Positions 9,295 to 17,596 of a DNA stretch of 64,000 nt are shown piece after piece. Source of the stretch: Desulfamplus sp964425195 (GTDB taxonomy: Bacteria > Desulfobacterota > Desulfobacteria > Desulfobacterales > Desulfobacteraceae); the NCBI GenBank assembly GCA_964425195.1, contig CAYRLG010000006.1, positions 62,001 to 126,000 on the forward strand, written 5' to 3'. The position numbers and the translations under genes were made by a program. Below the pieces are notes generated by a model. That model had not been told where the DNA came from. It did not search any database and saw only the letters and a list, made by a program, of their open reading frames with translations. Each line of letters begins with the position of its first letter. Position 1 is the first letter of the stretch.

Positions 9295-9870
9295 TTACCC
9301 TCCAGTTGAAAAGCTATCTGCTAAATTGGTGTGTTCTTGGCTCTCTTTGCTCATGGCACTACTTTTTGCTACAGAATAAATAAACTTCTTTATAAATTGT
9401 TCGTCAGATCTCATCTGTTCAATTTGAGGTATGACGGCTGCATATTTAACCATTGATGATGACAGAAAAAACTCTTTAAGTGGTTCTACTATAGTTTTTT
9501 CAATTGCAAGCGTGTTAATTAATACAATTATCTCCTGCGTTGTCATTTCAGGTGCATTAATGCAAAACACCTTGCCGATAAAATGTTTTACAACTGCTGT
9601 GAGTCGGAAGTAGTAGAGCCTTGGTTCTGTCATCATCAAATCTGAAATGGTTGCAAGTTCTTTTAAAGCTGCCTCGTTAGCAGGAGACGGAGAAGAAAGT
9701 AACATACCATTCCTATCTCTCTTTTTATTTAGCCTCTTTTTGATATATCGAAACAGAAAATATCCTGTAATAAGAGAGAATAGAACTACAACAAGAGCAA
9801 TAATAAACGTAAAAATATCAGATTCAATATCTACTGGAATAGGTGGTTTTATATCGTGAATATCTTGCAT
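9295..9870 (-). CDS. DUF4381 membrane protein of the MoxR/Bat cluster
   Basis: A 191-residue protein with a short Pro-rich N-terminus (DIKPPIPV), one membrane helix (about residues 21-44) and a basic cytoplasmic helical region (LYYFRLTAVVKHFIGKVF) typical of DUF4381. These proteins sit between DUF58 and VWA genes in many MoxR operons and are thought to help assemble the membrane complex. It lies 3 bases after the DUF58 gene and 9 bases before the BatA-like gene. Confidence 0.8.
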   Translation of the reverse strand: MQDIHDIKPPIPVDIESDIFTFIIALVVVLFSLITGYFLFRYIKKRLNKKRDRNGMLLSSPSPANEAALKELATISDLMMTEPRLYYFRLTAVVKHFIGKVFCINAPEMTTQEIIVLINTLAIEKTIVEPLKEFFLSSSMVKYAAVIPQIEQMRSDEQFIKKFIYSVAKSSAMSKESQEHTNLADSFSTGG

Positions 9871-9873
9871 ATT

Positions 9874-10758
9874 TTACATCAACCTCACTCTTTTTTCTCT
9901 GTATCTAAAATATTTAATAAGCGTGTCTGCTACAGAGTATTCTGTGCTAATTTCAATAGCATCAACTCTGGCAGATTTAAGGTTCTCTATTATTTGGCTA
10001 TGATACAATTGGCGTTTTTTTAAATAAAGCTCTCTTATAACACTATTACCCGCATCTATTAAAGTATTTTGACCAGTTTCAAAACAGGTCATAGATACAA
10101 TACCAGAAGATGGAAGTTCAAACTCACCCTTGTCAGAGATTATAACTCCAATAAGCTCATGCCTCTGTCGTGCTGTTCTTAATGATTTTGTGTAACTATG
10201 GGATATAAAATCTGAGATTACAAAAGAGAGCGTCTTTTTTCGAGATACAGAAGATAAAAAATCAAGAGCTGCTGTAATGTTAGTGGCTCTTCCCTCTGGG
10301 CTAAATGTAAAAATCTCTGTAATCAGCCTCCAAATATGACCTGAACCTTTTTTAGGTGGAATATACTTTTCTACCTTATCGGTAAAAAATATTGCCCCAA
10401 CCTTATCACTGTTTTTGATAGCACTGAATGCAAGCACTGAAGCTACTTCTGCAGCCTTCTCAAGTTTCATACCTGAAAAGGTACCAAATTTAAGTGAAGA
10501 ACTCATATCAATCAGAAGCATAACAATACTTTCTCGCTCTTCCCTGTAAAGTTTTATAAAAGGTTTTCCAAGACGAGCTGAAACTTTCCAGTCAATAGAT
10601 TTGACCTCATCACCCGGAGAGTATTCACGCACCTCCTCAAATTCAATACCAGACCCTCTGAAAACAGACTTGTATTGACCCGCCATTATTGTATTTACTG
10701 TACGACTTCCCTTTATGTGTATCCGTCTGATCTTTTTTATAATATCTGCTGGAATCAT
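9874..10758 (-). CDS. DUF58 domain protein (MoxR-associated)
   Basis: A 294-residue protein with the DUF58 hallmark FEEVREYSPGDEVKSIDWKVSAR near residue 37, followed by a VWA-like half with LLIDMSSS as a MIDAS-type strand. DUF58 proteins accompany MoxR ATPases and Bat VWA proteins and act as presumed substrates or adaptors. It has no membrane segment. It is the first gene of the minus-strand bat run, and the upstream intergenic region is shared with a divergent TetR gene. The TetR protein could therefore control both directions, but that is inference. Confidence 0.88.
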   Translation of the reverse strand: MIPADIIKKIRRIHIKGSRTVNTIMAGQYKSVFRGSGIEFEEVREYSPGDEVKSIDWKVSARLGKPFIKLYREERESIVMLLIDMSSSLKFGTFSGMKLEKAAEVASVLAFSAIKNSDKVGAIFFTDKVEKYIPPKKGSGHIWRLITEIFTFSPEGRATNITAALDFLSSVSRKKTLSFVISDFISHSYTKSLRTARQRHELIGVIISDKGEFELPSSGIVSMTCFETGQNTLIDAGNSVIRELYLKKRQLYHSQIIENLKSARVDAIEISTEYSVADTLIKYFRYREKRVRLM

Positions 10759-11018
10759 GTTGTTTGTCTGCTATTGTGTATAATATATACTGTATAGTTA
10801 TATGAGTAATATTGAAATTATATTGACAATGCCAACGATTTATTGGCGACCTACTACCTTAAAAAGAATAACTAATATCATCATATCAGTCAATAATACT
10901 ATCGCATTGTATCCAATATCTACATGAATTATGATTTTTCCTTGTCACTACTTGCAATGCGTGATATTTGTTCACAAATAATAGTAACATTCACACATTA
11001 ATATGAGGAGGTCATTTA

Positions 11019-11633
11019 GTGAATACAGAGTCAAAATTTGCTGAACTAAAAGAGAAGGAGCGAGAGGCAAGAAAACAGATCATCATCGATTCTGCATTAG
11101 CTCTTTTTGCAAAGAAACCTTTTTATGACGTAGGAATGAGGGATGTTGCAGATGAGGCTGGAGTCTCACCTGCAACACTATATCGCTATTTTCCAAGTCA
11201 AGAGGAACTTTTTGTTGAAGCCTTTATTCAAGATATTTCAGCAGTGAGCCTTGAATTTGAAAATATGGTAAGAAAAGAGCAGCCAGCAACAATTGAGGAG
11301 TTTGCTATAACTTATGTTGACCATCTGTTCCAAAATGAATCCACATTTCAGATGATGACCTATATTCTGCTAAAAGAGCATATAGACAAATCTGCTTTGG
11401 CAAAATTTGGCTCGGTGACAAGAATATTCTTTGACACATTTGAACGGTTACTTAGAAGATATGGAACAGAAAGTGATGTTAGAATGTATGTTCATTCGTT
11501 TATTGCTGCAATGACCGGTATTATAATGACTTTCAGGAATCACCCTGTAAAAGAGAACAATGAGATACGAGAACATATTCTTAAAATCACAAAAATTACA
11601 GCGGATCTATTTAGCAATAAACTTATCAAGTAG
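11019..11633 (+). CDS. TetR/AcrR family transcriptional regulator
   Basis: A 204-residue regulator with a typical N-terminal TetR helix-turn-helix (residues about 18-60: IIDSALALFAKKPFYDVGMRDVADEAGVSPATLYRYF) and an all-helical C-terminal ligand domain. The GTG start at 11019 is chosen because a strong GAGGAGGT ribosome site lies 6 bases upstream. It is divergent from DUF58 and upstream of moxR. The intergenic region holds a small inverted repeat (GCCAA/TTGGC, 10831-10847) that could be an operator. Ligand is unknown. Confidence 0.92.
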   Translation: MNTESKFAELKEKEREARKQIIIDSALALFAKKPFYDVGMRDVADEAGVSPATLYRYFPSQEELFVEAFIQDISAVSLEFENMVRKEQPATIEEFAITYVDHLFQNESTFQMMTYILLKEHIDKSALAKFGSVTRIFFDTFERLLRRYGTESDVRMYVHSFIAAMTGIIMTFRNHPVKENNEIREHILKITKITADLFSNKLIK

Positions 11634-11749
11634 CATCAACATTTAGTAGAAGCTATTGTTTTTTTAAACTCAACCGTAAAATGTAGATAATAAAAATCAA
11701 TATTAAAGGTAATATAAAATAGAGTAGAGGTAAAAAAATAGAAGATACA

Positions 11750-12724
11750 ATGGAGCAGATAAGAGAACAGATAGAATCAAAATACCTACTTATAAGTAGT
11801 ATAAAAAAAGAGATAAGTAAGGAGATTGTAGGACAGCATAAACTTATTGATGCACTTTTGATTGGGCTTTTATCTGGTGGGCATGTATTAATTGAAGGCG
11901 TACCTGGTCTTGCCAAAACAAGTGCTGTAAAAGCCCTTGCATCAACTGTGCAGGCACAATTTAAAAGAGTTCAGTTTACTCCTGATCTTCTGCCTGCTGA
12001 TCTTGTGGGTACTGAAGTCTATATACCCAAAACAGGTGATTTTGTTACACGAAAGGGACCTCTTTTTAATAACATTATCCTTGCTGATGAGATTAACCGA
12101 GCACCGTCAAAAGTTCAATCCGCACTTTTAGAGGCAATGCAGGAGAAGCAGGTAACTATAGGTGATGAGACATATCTATTACCTGATCCGTTTTTGGTGC
12201 TTGCAACTCAAAACCCAATTGAGCAGGAAGGAACATATCCTCTGCCTGAAGCTCAGATTGATAGATTTATGCTAAAAGTTCTTATTGACTATCCTGATAA
12301 AATTCAAGAGCTTCAAATTCTTAAAAAAAGCGAATTTGAACAAAAACAGATCGTTGAACCAGTTATATCTCCAGAAGAGCTTCGAGAGATGGCTGATATA
12401 ATTAAAAATATTTACGTTGACGATAAATTAAAAGAGTATATTGTCAATCTTGTTTTTGCCACAAGAGAGCCTTTAAAATATGGTATAGATATTGCCAACT
12501 ATGTGGAGTTTGGTGCATCTCCAAGGGCAACGCTTTTTCTTGCTCAAGCTGCACGAGTTACAGCGTTTCTACAGGGAAGAGCTTACATAACTCCACAAGA
12601 TATAAAAATTATAGCACCAGATGTCTTACGGCACAGAATTATCCTCTCATTTGAGGCAGAAGCAGAGCAGATTACAACTGACCATATTATTAAATCTGTT
12701 TTTGATTCAGTTGAAGTGCCTTAA
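11750..12724 (+). CDS. MoxR-family AAA+ ATPase
   Basis: A 324-residue MoxR ATPase with Walker A (GVPGLAKTS, about residues 50-58), Walker B (IILADEINRAP), sensor 1 (LATQNPIEQEGTYPLPEAQIDRF) and the C-terminal lid domain. MoxR proteins act as chaperone-like partners of DUF58 and VWA proteins. Unusually, its likely partners lie on the opposite strand beyond the TetR gene rather than directly downstream. Its 3' end is 11 bases from the 3' end of the convergent acetate kinase gene, with no clear terminator between. Confidence 0.95.
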   Translation: MEQIREQIESKYLLISSIKKEISKEIVGQHKLIDALLIGLLSGGHVLIEGVPGLAKTSAVKALASTVQAQFKRVQFTPDLLPADLVGTEVYIPKTGDFVTRKGPLFNNIILADEINRAPSKVQSALLEAMQEKQVTIGDETYLLPDPFLVLATQNPIEQEGTYPLPEAQIDRFMLKVLIDYPDKIQELQILKKSEFEQKQIVEPVISPEELREMADIIKNIYVDDKLKEYIVNLVFATREPLKYGIDIANYVEFGASPRATLFLAQAARVTAFLQGRAYITPQDIKIIAPDVLRHRIILSFEAEAEQITTDHIIKSVFDSVEVP

Positions 12725-12735
12725 TGGCAGGGGTA

Positions 12736-14091
12736 TCAACTATTATTTCTGCACATAATATTTAAAACCTCACGAGCAATTTGCAGCTCCTCATTTGTAG
12801 GTATAACCCATACCTCTACAGCACTTTTGTCTGAATGTATGGGTCTTGGTTCAGATGAAGTTTCACCGTTGTTTGAAGGATCAAGCTCAACGCCAAAAGC
12901 TGTGAGGTTAGAGCAGATCATCTCTCTGACAACTTTATCGTTCTCGCCGATACCAGCCGTAAAAATAATAGCATCTACACTCCCAAGCACAGCAAAATAT
13001 GCTCCAATATATTTTTTTACCTGATATGTAAACATCTCAAGGGCAAGCTGAGCACGATCATCTCCGCTATCTGCTGCTGAATGGATATCTCTCATGTCAT
13101 TCATGCCACAGATACCTTTTAATCCACTCTTTTTATTAAATATATTATCAATCTCTTGGGCGTTTAGATTGGTGTACTCCGTAAGATATTTTTGGATTGC
13201 AGGGTCAATATCACCTGTTCTTGTTCCCATCATCACACCAGCAAGAGGTGTCATTCCCATTGATGTATCAACGCATCTGCCGTTTTCTATCGCACAGATT
13301 GAGCAGCCGTTGCCAAGGTGGACAGTAATAAGATTTAATCCATTTTGTTGGATTGGATTATTATGTTTTGATTCTAATCTATCACAAGTAGTTTTGTGGT
13401 TAGGAATCTCTTTAATGGCTCTGTTTTTCATAAGCTCTGATGCAGTTTCAGCAACAAATTTATGTGAAGTGCCGTGAAATCCATAGCGTCTGATCCTGAA
13501 CTCTTCATAAAACTCATAGGGTAAGGCATACATAAATGCTTTTTGGGGAATTGTGTGGTGAAATTCAGTATCAAACACTGCGATATTAGGAATTGATGGA
13601 AAAAGAGATTCAGCGACCTCAATGCCTGTAAGGTTTGGCGGATTGTGAAGCGGTGCAAGAGGAAAGTTATCTCTGATTGCCTGCTTTACACTATCATTAA
13701 TCAAAATGGACGAGTTAAATTTTTCGCCTCCTTGCACAACACGATGACCAATCGCATCTATCTGGTTGATGCTCTCTATAACTCCTGAGCCAGATTTATT
13801 ATCAGTGAGCATATTAGCAGCAAGGTGCATTGCAAGAGAATGATCGTTTATCTCCTGCTCTTTTATAAACTTAAGACTCTCTTGCTCTTTAGCAGCCACG
13901 TTCTTATCAACCGCTTGTTTATCTTGGATATTTTTGGGGGTTAATATCTTTTTATGCGTCAGTTTTCCCATTGGTTCGCCGATTCTCTCAACTACACCAG
14001 ATGCCATAACAGTGTGCTCAGAGTCATTTAGTATATTTATTAGCTGATATTTTAATGACGAACTTCCAGCATTAATAATTAAAACTATCAT
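12736..14091 (-). CDS. ackA: Acetate kinase
   Basis: A 451-residue acetate kinase that interconverts acetate plus ATP with acetyl phosphate plus ADP. The N-terminal LIINAGSSSLKYQL phosphate motif, VVQGGEKF, FDTEFHHTIPQ, HGTSH and the C-terminal GIGEN motif are all present. It is about 50 residues longer than usual. Extra sequence lies near residues 45-80 and near 225-240 (a polar, Asn-rich loop); the frame is intact and motifs are complete, so these look like surface insertions. A GAGGAG site precedes the ATG. No phosphotransacetylase gene is beside it. Confidence 0.95.
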   Translation of the reverse strand: MIVLIINAGSSSLKYQLINILNDSEHTVMASGVVERIGEPMGKLTHKKILTPKNIQDKQAVDKNVAAKEQESLKFIKEQEINDHSLAMHLAANMLTDNKSGSGVIESINQIDAIGHRVVQGGEKFNSSILINDSVKQAIRDNFPLAPLHNPPNLTGIEVAESLFPSIPNIAVFDTEFHHTIPQKAFMYALPYEFYEEFRIRRYGFHGTSHKFVAETASELMKNRAIKEIPNHKTTCDRLESKHNNPIQQNGLNLITVHLGNGCSICAIENGRCVDTSMGMTPLAGVMMGTRTGDIDPAIQKYLTEYTNLNAQEIDNIFNKKSGLKGICGMNDMRDIHSAADSGDDRAQLALEMFTYQVKKYIGAYFAVLGSVDAIIFTAGIGENDKVVREMICSNLTAFGVELDPSNNGETSSEPRPIHSDKSAVEVWVIPTNEELQIAREVLNIMCRNNS

Positions 14092-14110
14092 TTATTCTCC
14101 TCTAAAATAT

Positions 14111-14146
14111 ATAGGGGGGATAACCAGTTATAGTTTTCCCCCCCTA
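14111..14146 (-). terminator. GC hairpin between ahbD and ackA
   Basis: A G6/C6 stem (14114-14119 with the C run 14138-14144) enclosing GATAAC/GTTATA-like inner pairing, followed on the minus strand by a TATATATTTTA tract. It fits a terminator for the ahb operon placed just upstream of ackA, and could also act as a leader element of ackA. Confidence 0.55.
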
Positions 14147-14259
14147 ATTTCTTTTTAAATTTTTATATTTGTTGTTCTTGCTGTTGAAAAATCCCAATTT
14201 AACAATAAACTTATAGAAAACTCATAAATAAGTTTGGTTATATTTAACAGCTTAGGAGT

Positions 14260-15429
14260 TTAAAGTTGTTTTGGAACGTATGTGCAAAGAGGCTCTTCAG
14301 CCATATAGCTGCTTGTGGCTTCATAGGCTCTTGCTCTGCACCCTCCGCACACTTTTCGATATTCACATACGCCACATTTGCCATCAAGAGCGTTAAAATC
14401 TCTGAGTTTATTAAATACCTCTGAGTTTGTCCAAACCTCTTTAAATGTCGATTTTGTTATATCTCCGCATTTAACATCTAAGAATCCGCACGTTTGAACC
14501 TCTCCAATATGAGAGATAAAGCAAAAGCCAGTTCCAGCAAGACAACCACGAGTTACAGCATCTAATCCATGGCTTTCAAAAGTTACCTGTTTGCCCTCTT
14601 GTTTTGCACGCTGCCTTAATATTCTGTAGTAATGAGGTGCACAGGTGGCTTTTAACTGCAAAGATGTTTTCTCTCGTTGATCGTAAAACCAGTTGAGTGT
14701 CTTTTCATACTCAACGGCATCTATCTCCTGATCAACAATGTATTTGCCTCTGCCTGTTGGAACAAGAAGAAATATGTGGTGGGCAACTGCACCAAGTGAT
14801 TCGGCAAGAGAGAGGATTTTTGGGATTTGGTCTAAATTTGTTTTTGTGATTGTGGTGTTTATCTGAAACTCAATTCCCGCCTCTTTTGCAAATTTGATAC
14901 CGTTTAGTGCACCATCAAAAGCACCATCAACTCCTCTGAATTTATCGTGGCTTTCCCGGGTGGAGCCATCTAAGCTTATGCTTATCCTTTTAATTCCAGA
15001 CTCTCTCATCTTTGCAGCGTTTTCTGGCGTGATCATGGTTCCATTTGGTGCCATCACCATTTTAAGCCCGATTTGTGTTCCATAGGCAGCAATTTCAAAG
15101 ATATCTGGTCTTAATAGAGGCTCACCGCCGGTAAGAATTATTATGGGCTGCCCAACTTCCCTTATCTGATCCATAAGCTGCATGGCTGCATCTGTAGCCA
15201 GCTCATTCTCGTAAAAATGATCTTCAGCAGCAGCACGGCAGTGGACGCATGAAAGATTGCAGCGTCTGGTTGTCTCCCATGCAACTAATCTTATAGCTGG
15301 ATACGGTGCTTTCTGGCTCTCCCCATCTTTAGAAATTCCATGCCCATGAGCAGAAGCAGGGTAGTTATGAGGACTCCCATGATTAAAATGGTGTTTTGAG
15401 TCATGGTCGGCATGATCGGAAGAGTGCAT
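14260..15429 (-). CDS. ahbD: Radical SAM heme synthase AhbD (Fe-coproporphyrin III decarboxylase)
   Basis: A 389-residue radical SAM protein with CxxxCxxC at C57/C61/C64 (TRRCNLSCVHC) and a C-terminal cysteine set (TRGCLAG, VQTCGFL, CGVCEYRKVCGGC) for a second Fe-S cluster. In the siroheme-dependent pathway AhbD oxidatively decarboxylates two propionates of Fe-coproporphyrin III to make heme b. The LVAWETTRRCNL context matches AhbD/NirJ2 rather than AhbC. Its ATG shares an A with the hemB stop (TAATG), so translation is coupled and the start is firm. Oddly, the first 30 residues hold nine histidines, an N-terminal metal-binding-like tail not needed by the core domain. Confidence 0.88.
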   Translation of the reverse strand: MHSSDHADHDSKHHFNHGSPHNYPASAHGHGISKDGESQKAPYPAIRLVAWETTRRCNLSCVHCRAAAEDHFYENELATDAAMQLMDQIREVGQPIIILTGGEPLLRPDIFEIAAYGTQIGLKMVMAPNGTMITPENAAKMRESGIKRISISLDGSTRESHDKFRGVDGAFDGALNGIKFAKEAGIEFQINTTITKTNLDQIPKILSLAESLGAVAHHIFLLVPTGRGKYIVDQEIDAVEYEKTLNWFYDQREKTSLQLKATCAPHYYRILRQRAKQEGKQVTFESHGLDAVTRGCLAGTGFCFISHIGEVQTCGFLDVKCGDITKSTFKEVWTNSEVFNKLRDFNALDGKCGVCEYRKVCGGCRARAYEATSSYMAEEPLCTYVPKQL

Positions 15430-16403
15430 TATCTATTCAACTCCTTTGCAGCTTCTAAAGCAAAATAGGTCAGTATAGTATCTGCTCCTGCCCGTTTAAT
15501 AGATAGAAGGGTCTCCATCATAATTTTTTTCCCATCTACCCAGCCCATAAGTTCAGCAGCTTTTATCATTGCATATTCACCGCTAACGCTGTAGGCAGCT
15601 ATGGGAAGATCGATCTCCTCTTTTAGTCTATATACTATATCAAGATAAGATAGAGCAGGTTTTACCATGATTATATCAGCACCCTCTTCAACGTCCATTG
15701 TAGCCTCTCTTACGGCTTCAAGAGAGTTTGCAGGGTCCATCTGATAAGAGCGTCTATCTCCAAATTGAGGTGCCGAGTCAGCAGCCTGTCTAAATGGTCC
15801 ATAATATGCAGAGGCATATTTTACAGCATACGACATTATTGGAATGCCGGAAAACCCCTCTTCATCAAGGGTATCTCGTATCTCTCCAACCCTTCCGTCC
15901 ATCATATCAGAAGGTGCAACCATATCGGCACCAGCTTTTGCATGAGATAGAGCTGTTTTTGCAATCAGCTCAAGAGAGCCATCATTGTCGATATGACCAT
16001 TCTCAACCATACCGCAATGACCATGCTCTGTGTATTGGCACAAACATACATCAGTTATAACAGCCATATCAGGCACAGCATTTTTAACAGCCTTGACTGC
16101 CTTTTGAACTATTCCGTCATAAGCATAGGCTCGTGTGGCAAGAGGGTCTTTTTTATCAGGCAAGCCAAATAACATAACGGCTGGAATACCCGCATCTTTA
16201 GCCTCTTGAACAGTTTTGACAAGATAGTCGCATGTAAGTTGAAACTGACCCGGCATCGAAGGGATTGGATTTTTGATACCTTTTCCCTCAATTGCAAAAA
16301 GAGGCAGTATAAAATCGTCAACAGATAGAGTGGTTTCACGAATCATTCTTCTGAAAGCATCTTTTTCTCTAAGGCGTCTGGCTCTAAAATCAGGAAACAG
16401 CAT
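15429..16403 (-). CDS. hemB: Delta-aminolevulinic acid dehydratase (porphobilinogen synthase)
   Basis: A 324-residue HemB that condenses two 5-aminolevulinate molecules into porphobilinogen. The Schiff-base lysines K195 (SYAVKYASAYYGPFR) and K248 (IMVKPALSYLD) are present. The metal site has C120, C122 and C130 (DVCLCQYTEHGHCG), which marks the zinc-dependent type. It sits between ahbC (5-base gap) and ahbD (1-base overlap), so the first common tetrapyrrole step is coregulated with the last heme steps. Confidence 0.97.
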   Translation of the reverse strand: MLFPDFRARRLREKDAFRRMIRETTLSVDDFILPLFAIEGKGIKNPIPSMPGQFQLTCDYLVKTVQEAKDAGIPAVMLFGLPDKKDPLATRAYAYDGIVQKAVKAVKNAVPDMAVITDVCLCQYTEHGHCGMVENGHIDNDGSLELIAKTALSHAKAGADMVAPSDMMDGRVGEIRDTLDEEGFSGIPIMSYAVKYASAYYGPFRQAADSAPQFGDRRSYQMDPANSLEAVREATMDVEEGADIIMVKPALSYLDIVYRLKEEIDLPIAAYSVSGEYAMIKAAELMGWVDGKKIMMETLLSIKRAGADTILTYFALEAAKELNR

Positions 16404-16408
16404 GGTTT

Positions 16409-17596
16409 TTAATTCTCCTTTTTTATCTCTTCATCTGTCAAATAACATGCAGGGTCTTGGTCCCAAGGATCACCTTTTATAGATTCTGCCCTTGCTCTAA
16501 AATTGCCGCCGCAGATATCAAGCCATTTGCAGGTTGCACATCTGCCCTTAACATGACTTTTTTTGTCTTTCATTTTCATTAGAAACTCATTGTTAGTATC
16601 TGTCCATATCTCTGAAAATGGGCGTTCTTTAACATTACCAAGAACTTTTTCTCTCCAGAACTGATCAGGGTGGACATCGCCATTCCAGCTTATGCAGCCA
16701 AATCCTCTGCCGGAGTTATTGCCTTCGTTCATTTGAAGAAGCTCTAAAACCTCTGCGGCTCGCACCGGGTCTTGTTCAAGCAGTTTTAAATATAGATATG
16801 GTCCATCTGCATGGTTATCCACAGTAAGAATCTCTTTAGGAAGGTTGCGATCATGCAAATCTCTTGTCCGCTCCATAATAAGATCAATGGTTTTTCTGGT
16901 CTCTTCATGAGAGAGGTCTTCATTTGCAATTGCAGAACCTCTGCCAGAATAGACAAGATGATAAAAACAGGCTCTTGGGATATCCATCTTTTCTAACAGA
17001 TCAAATATACCGGGAATCTCCGCCACATTTCTTTTGTTAATAGTAAAACGCAATCCAACCTTTATACCAGCCTCTTGGCAGTTGCGAATCCCTTGCATTG
17101 CCTTTTGAAACGCACCTTTTACCCCTCTGAATTTATCGTGAGTCTCTTCAAGTCCATCTAAACTTATGCCAACATAGGAGAGTCCAATCTGCTTGAGAAT
17201 CTTTGCCTTCTCTTTTGTGATAAGAGTCCCATTAGTCGATATTACCGCTCTCATGCCCTTTTTGACAGCATACTCAGCATACTCAGCAAGTCGTGGGTGC
17301 ACCAACGGCTCTCCTCCTGAAAATAGAAGGACAGGAGCACCAAACTCAGCTAAATCATCGATCATTGCAAGGCTCTGTTCGTGAGTCAACTCATTGTCGT
17401 ATGATATATCTTCAGATTGTGCATAGCAGTGAACGCACCGTAAATTGCAGCGTCTCGTCATATTCCAGACAACAACCGGTTTTTTGTCAGAAGAGAACTG
17501 AAGAAGATGAGAAGGAAGTTTCCCTGAATGGCGTGAATAGCGTAAAGTATCAGAGGGTTCAACAGTTGCACAGTATAATTTTGAAATTCCAATCAT
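16409..17596 (-). CDS. ahbC: Radical SAM protein AhbC (12,18-didecarboxysiroheme to Fe-coproporphyrin III)
   Basis: A 395-residue radical SAM enzyme with CxxxCxxC at C50/C54/C57 (TRRCNLRCVHC) and a C-terminal cysteine-rich region (GFGCISWNGDVHPD, CATCKWLDICGGN). The start MIGISKLYCATVEPSDTLRY and WNMTRRCNL context match AhbC/NirJ1, which removes the acetate side chains of didecarboxysiroheme. The ATG overlaps the stop of the ClpX-like gene by one base (TAATG), so translation is coupled. The enzymes making siroheme and decarboxylating it (ahbAB) are not in the window. Confidence 0.88.
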   Translation of the reverse strand: MIGISKLYCATVEPSDTLRYSRHSGKLPSHLLQFSSDKKPVVVWNMTRRCNLRCVHCYAQSEDISYDNELTHEQSLAMIDDLAEFGAPVLLFSGGEPLVHPRLAEYAEYAVKKGMRAVISTNGTLITKEKAKILKQIGLSYVGISLDGLEETHDKFRGVKGAFQKAMQGIRNCQEAGIKVGLRFTINKRNVAEIPGIFDLLEKMDIPRACFYHLVYSGRGSAIANEDLSHEETRKTIDLIMERTRDLHDRNLPKEILTVDNHADGPYLYLKLLEQDPVRAAEVLELLQMNEGNNSGRGFGCISWNGDVHPDQFWREKVLGNVKERPFSEIWTDTNNEFLMKMKDKKSHVKGRCATCKWLDICGGNFRARAESIKGDPWDQDPACYLTDEEIKKEN

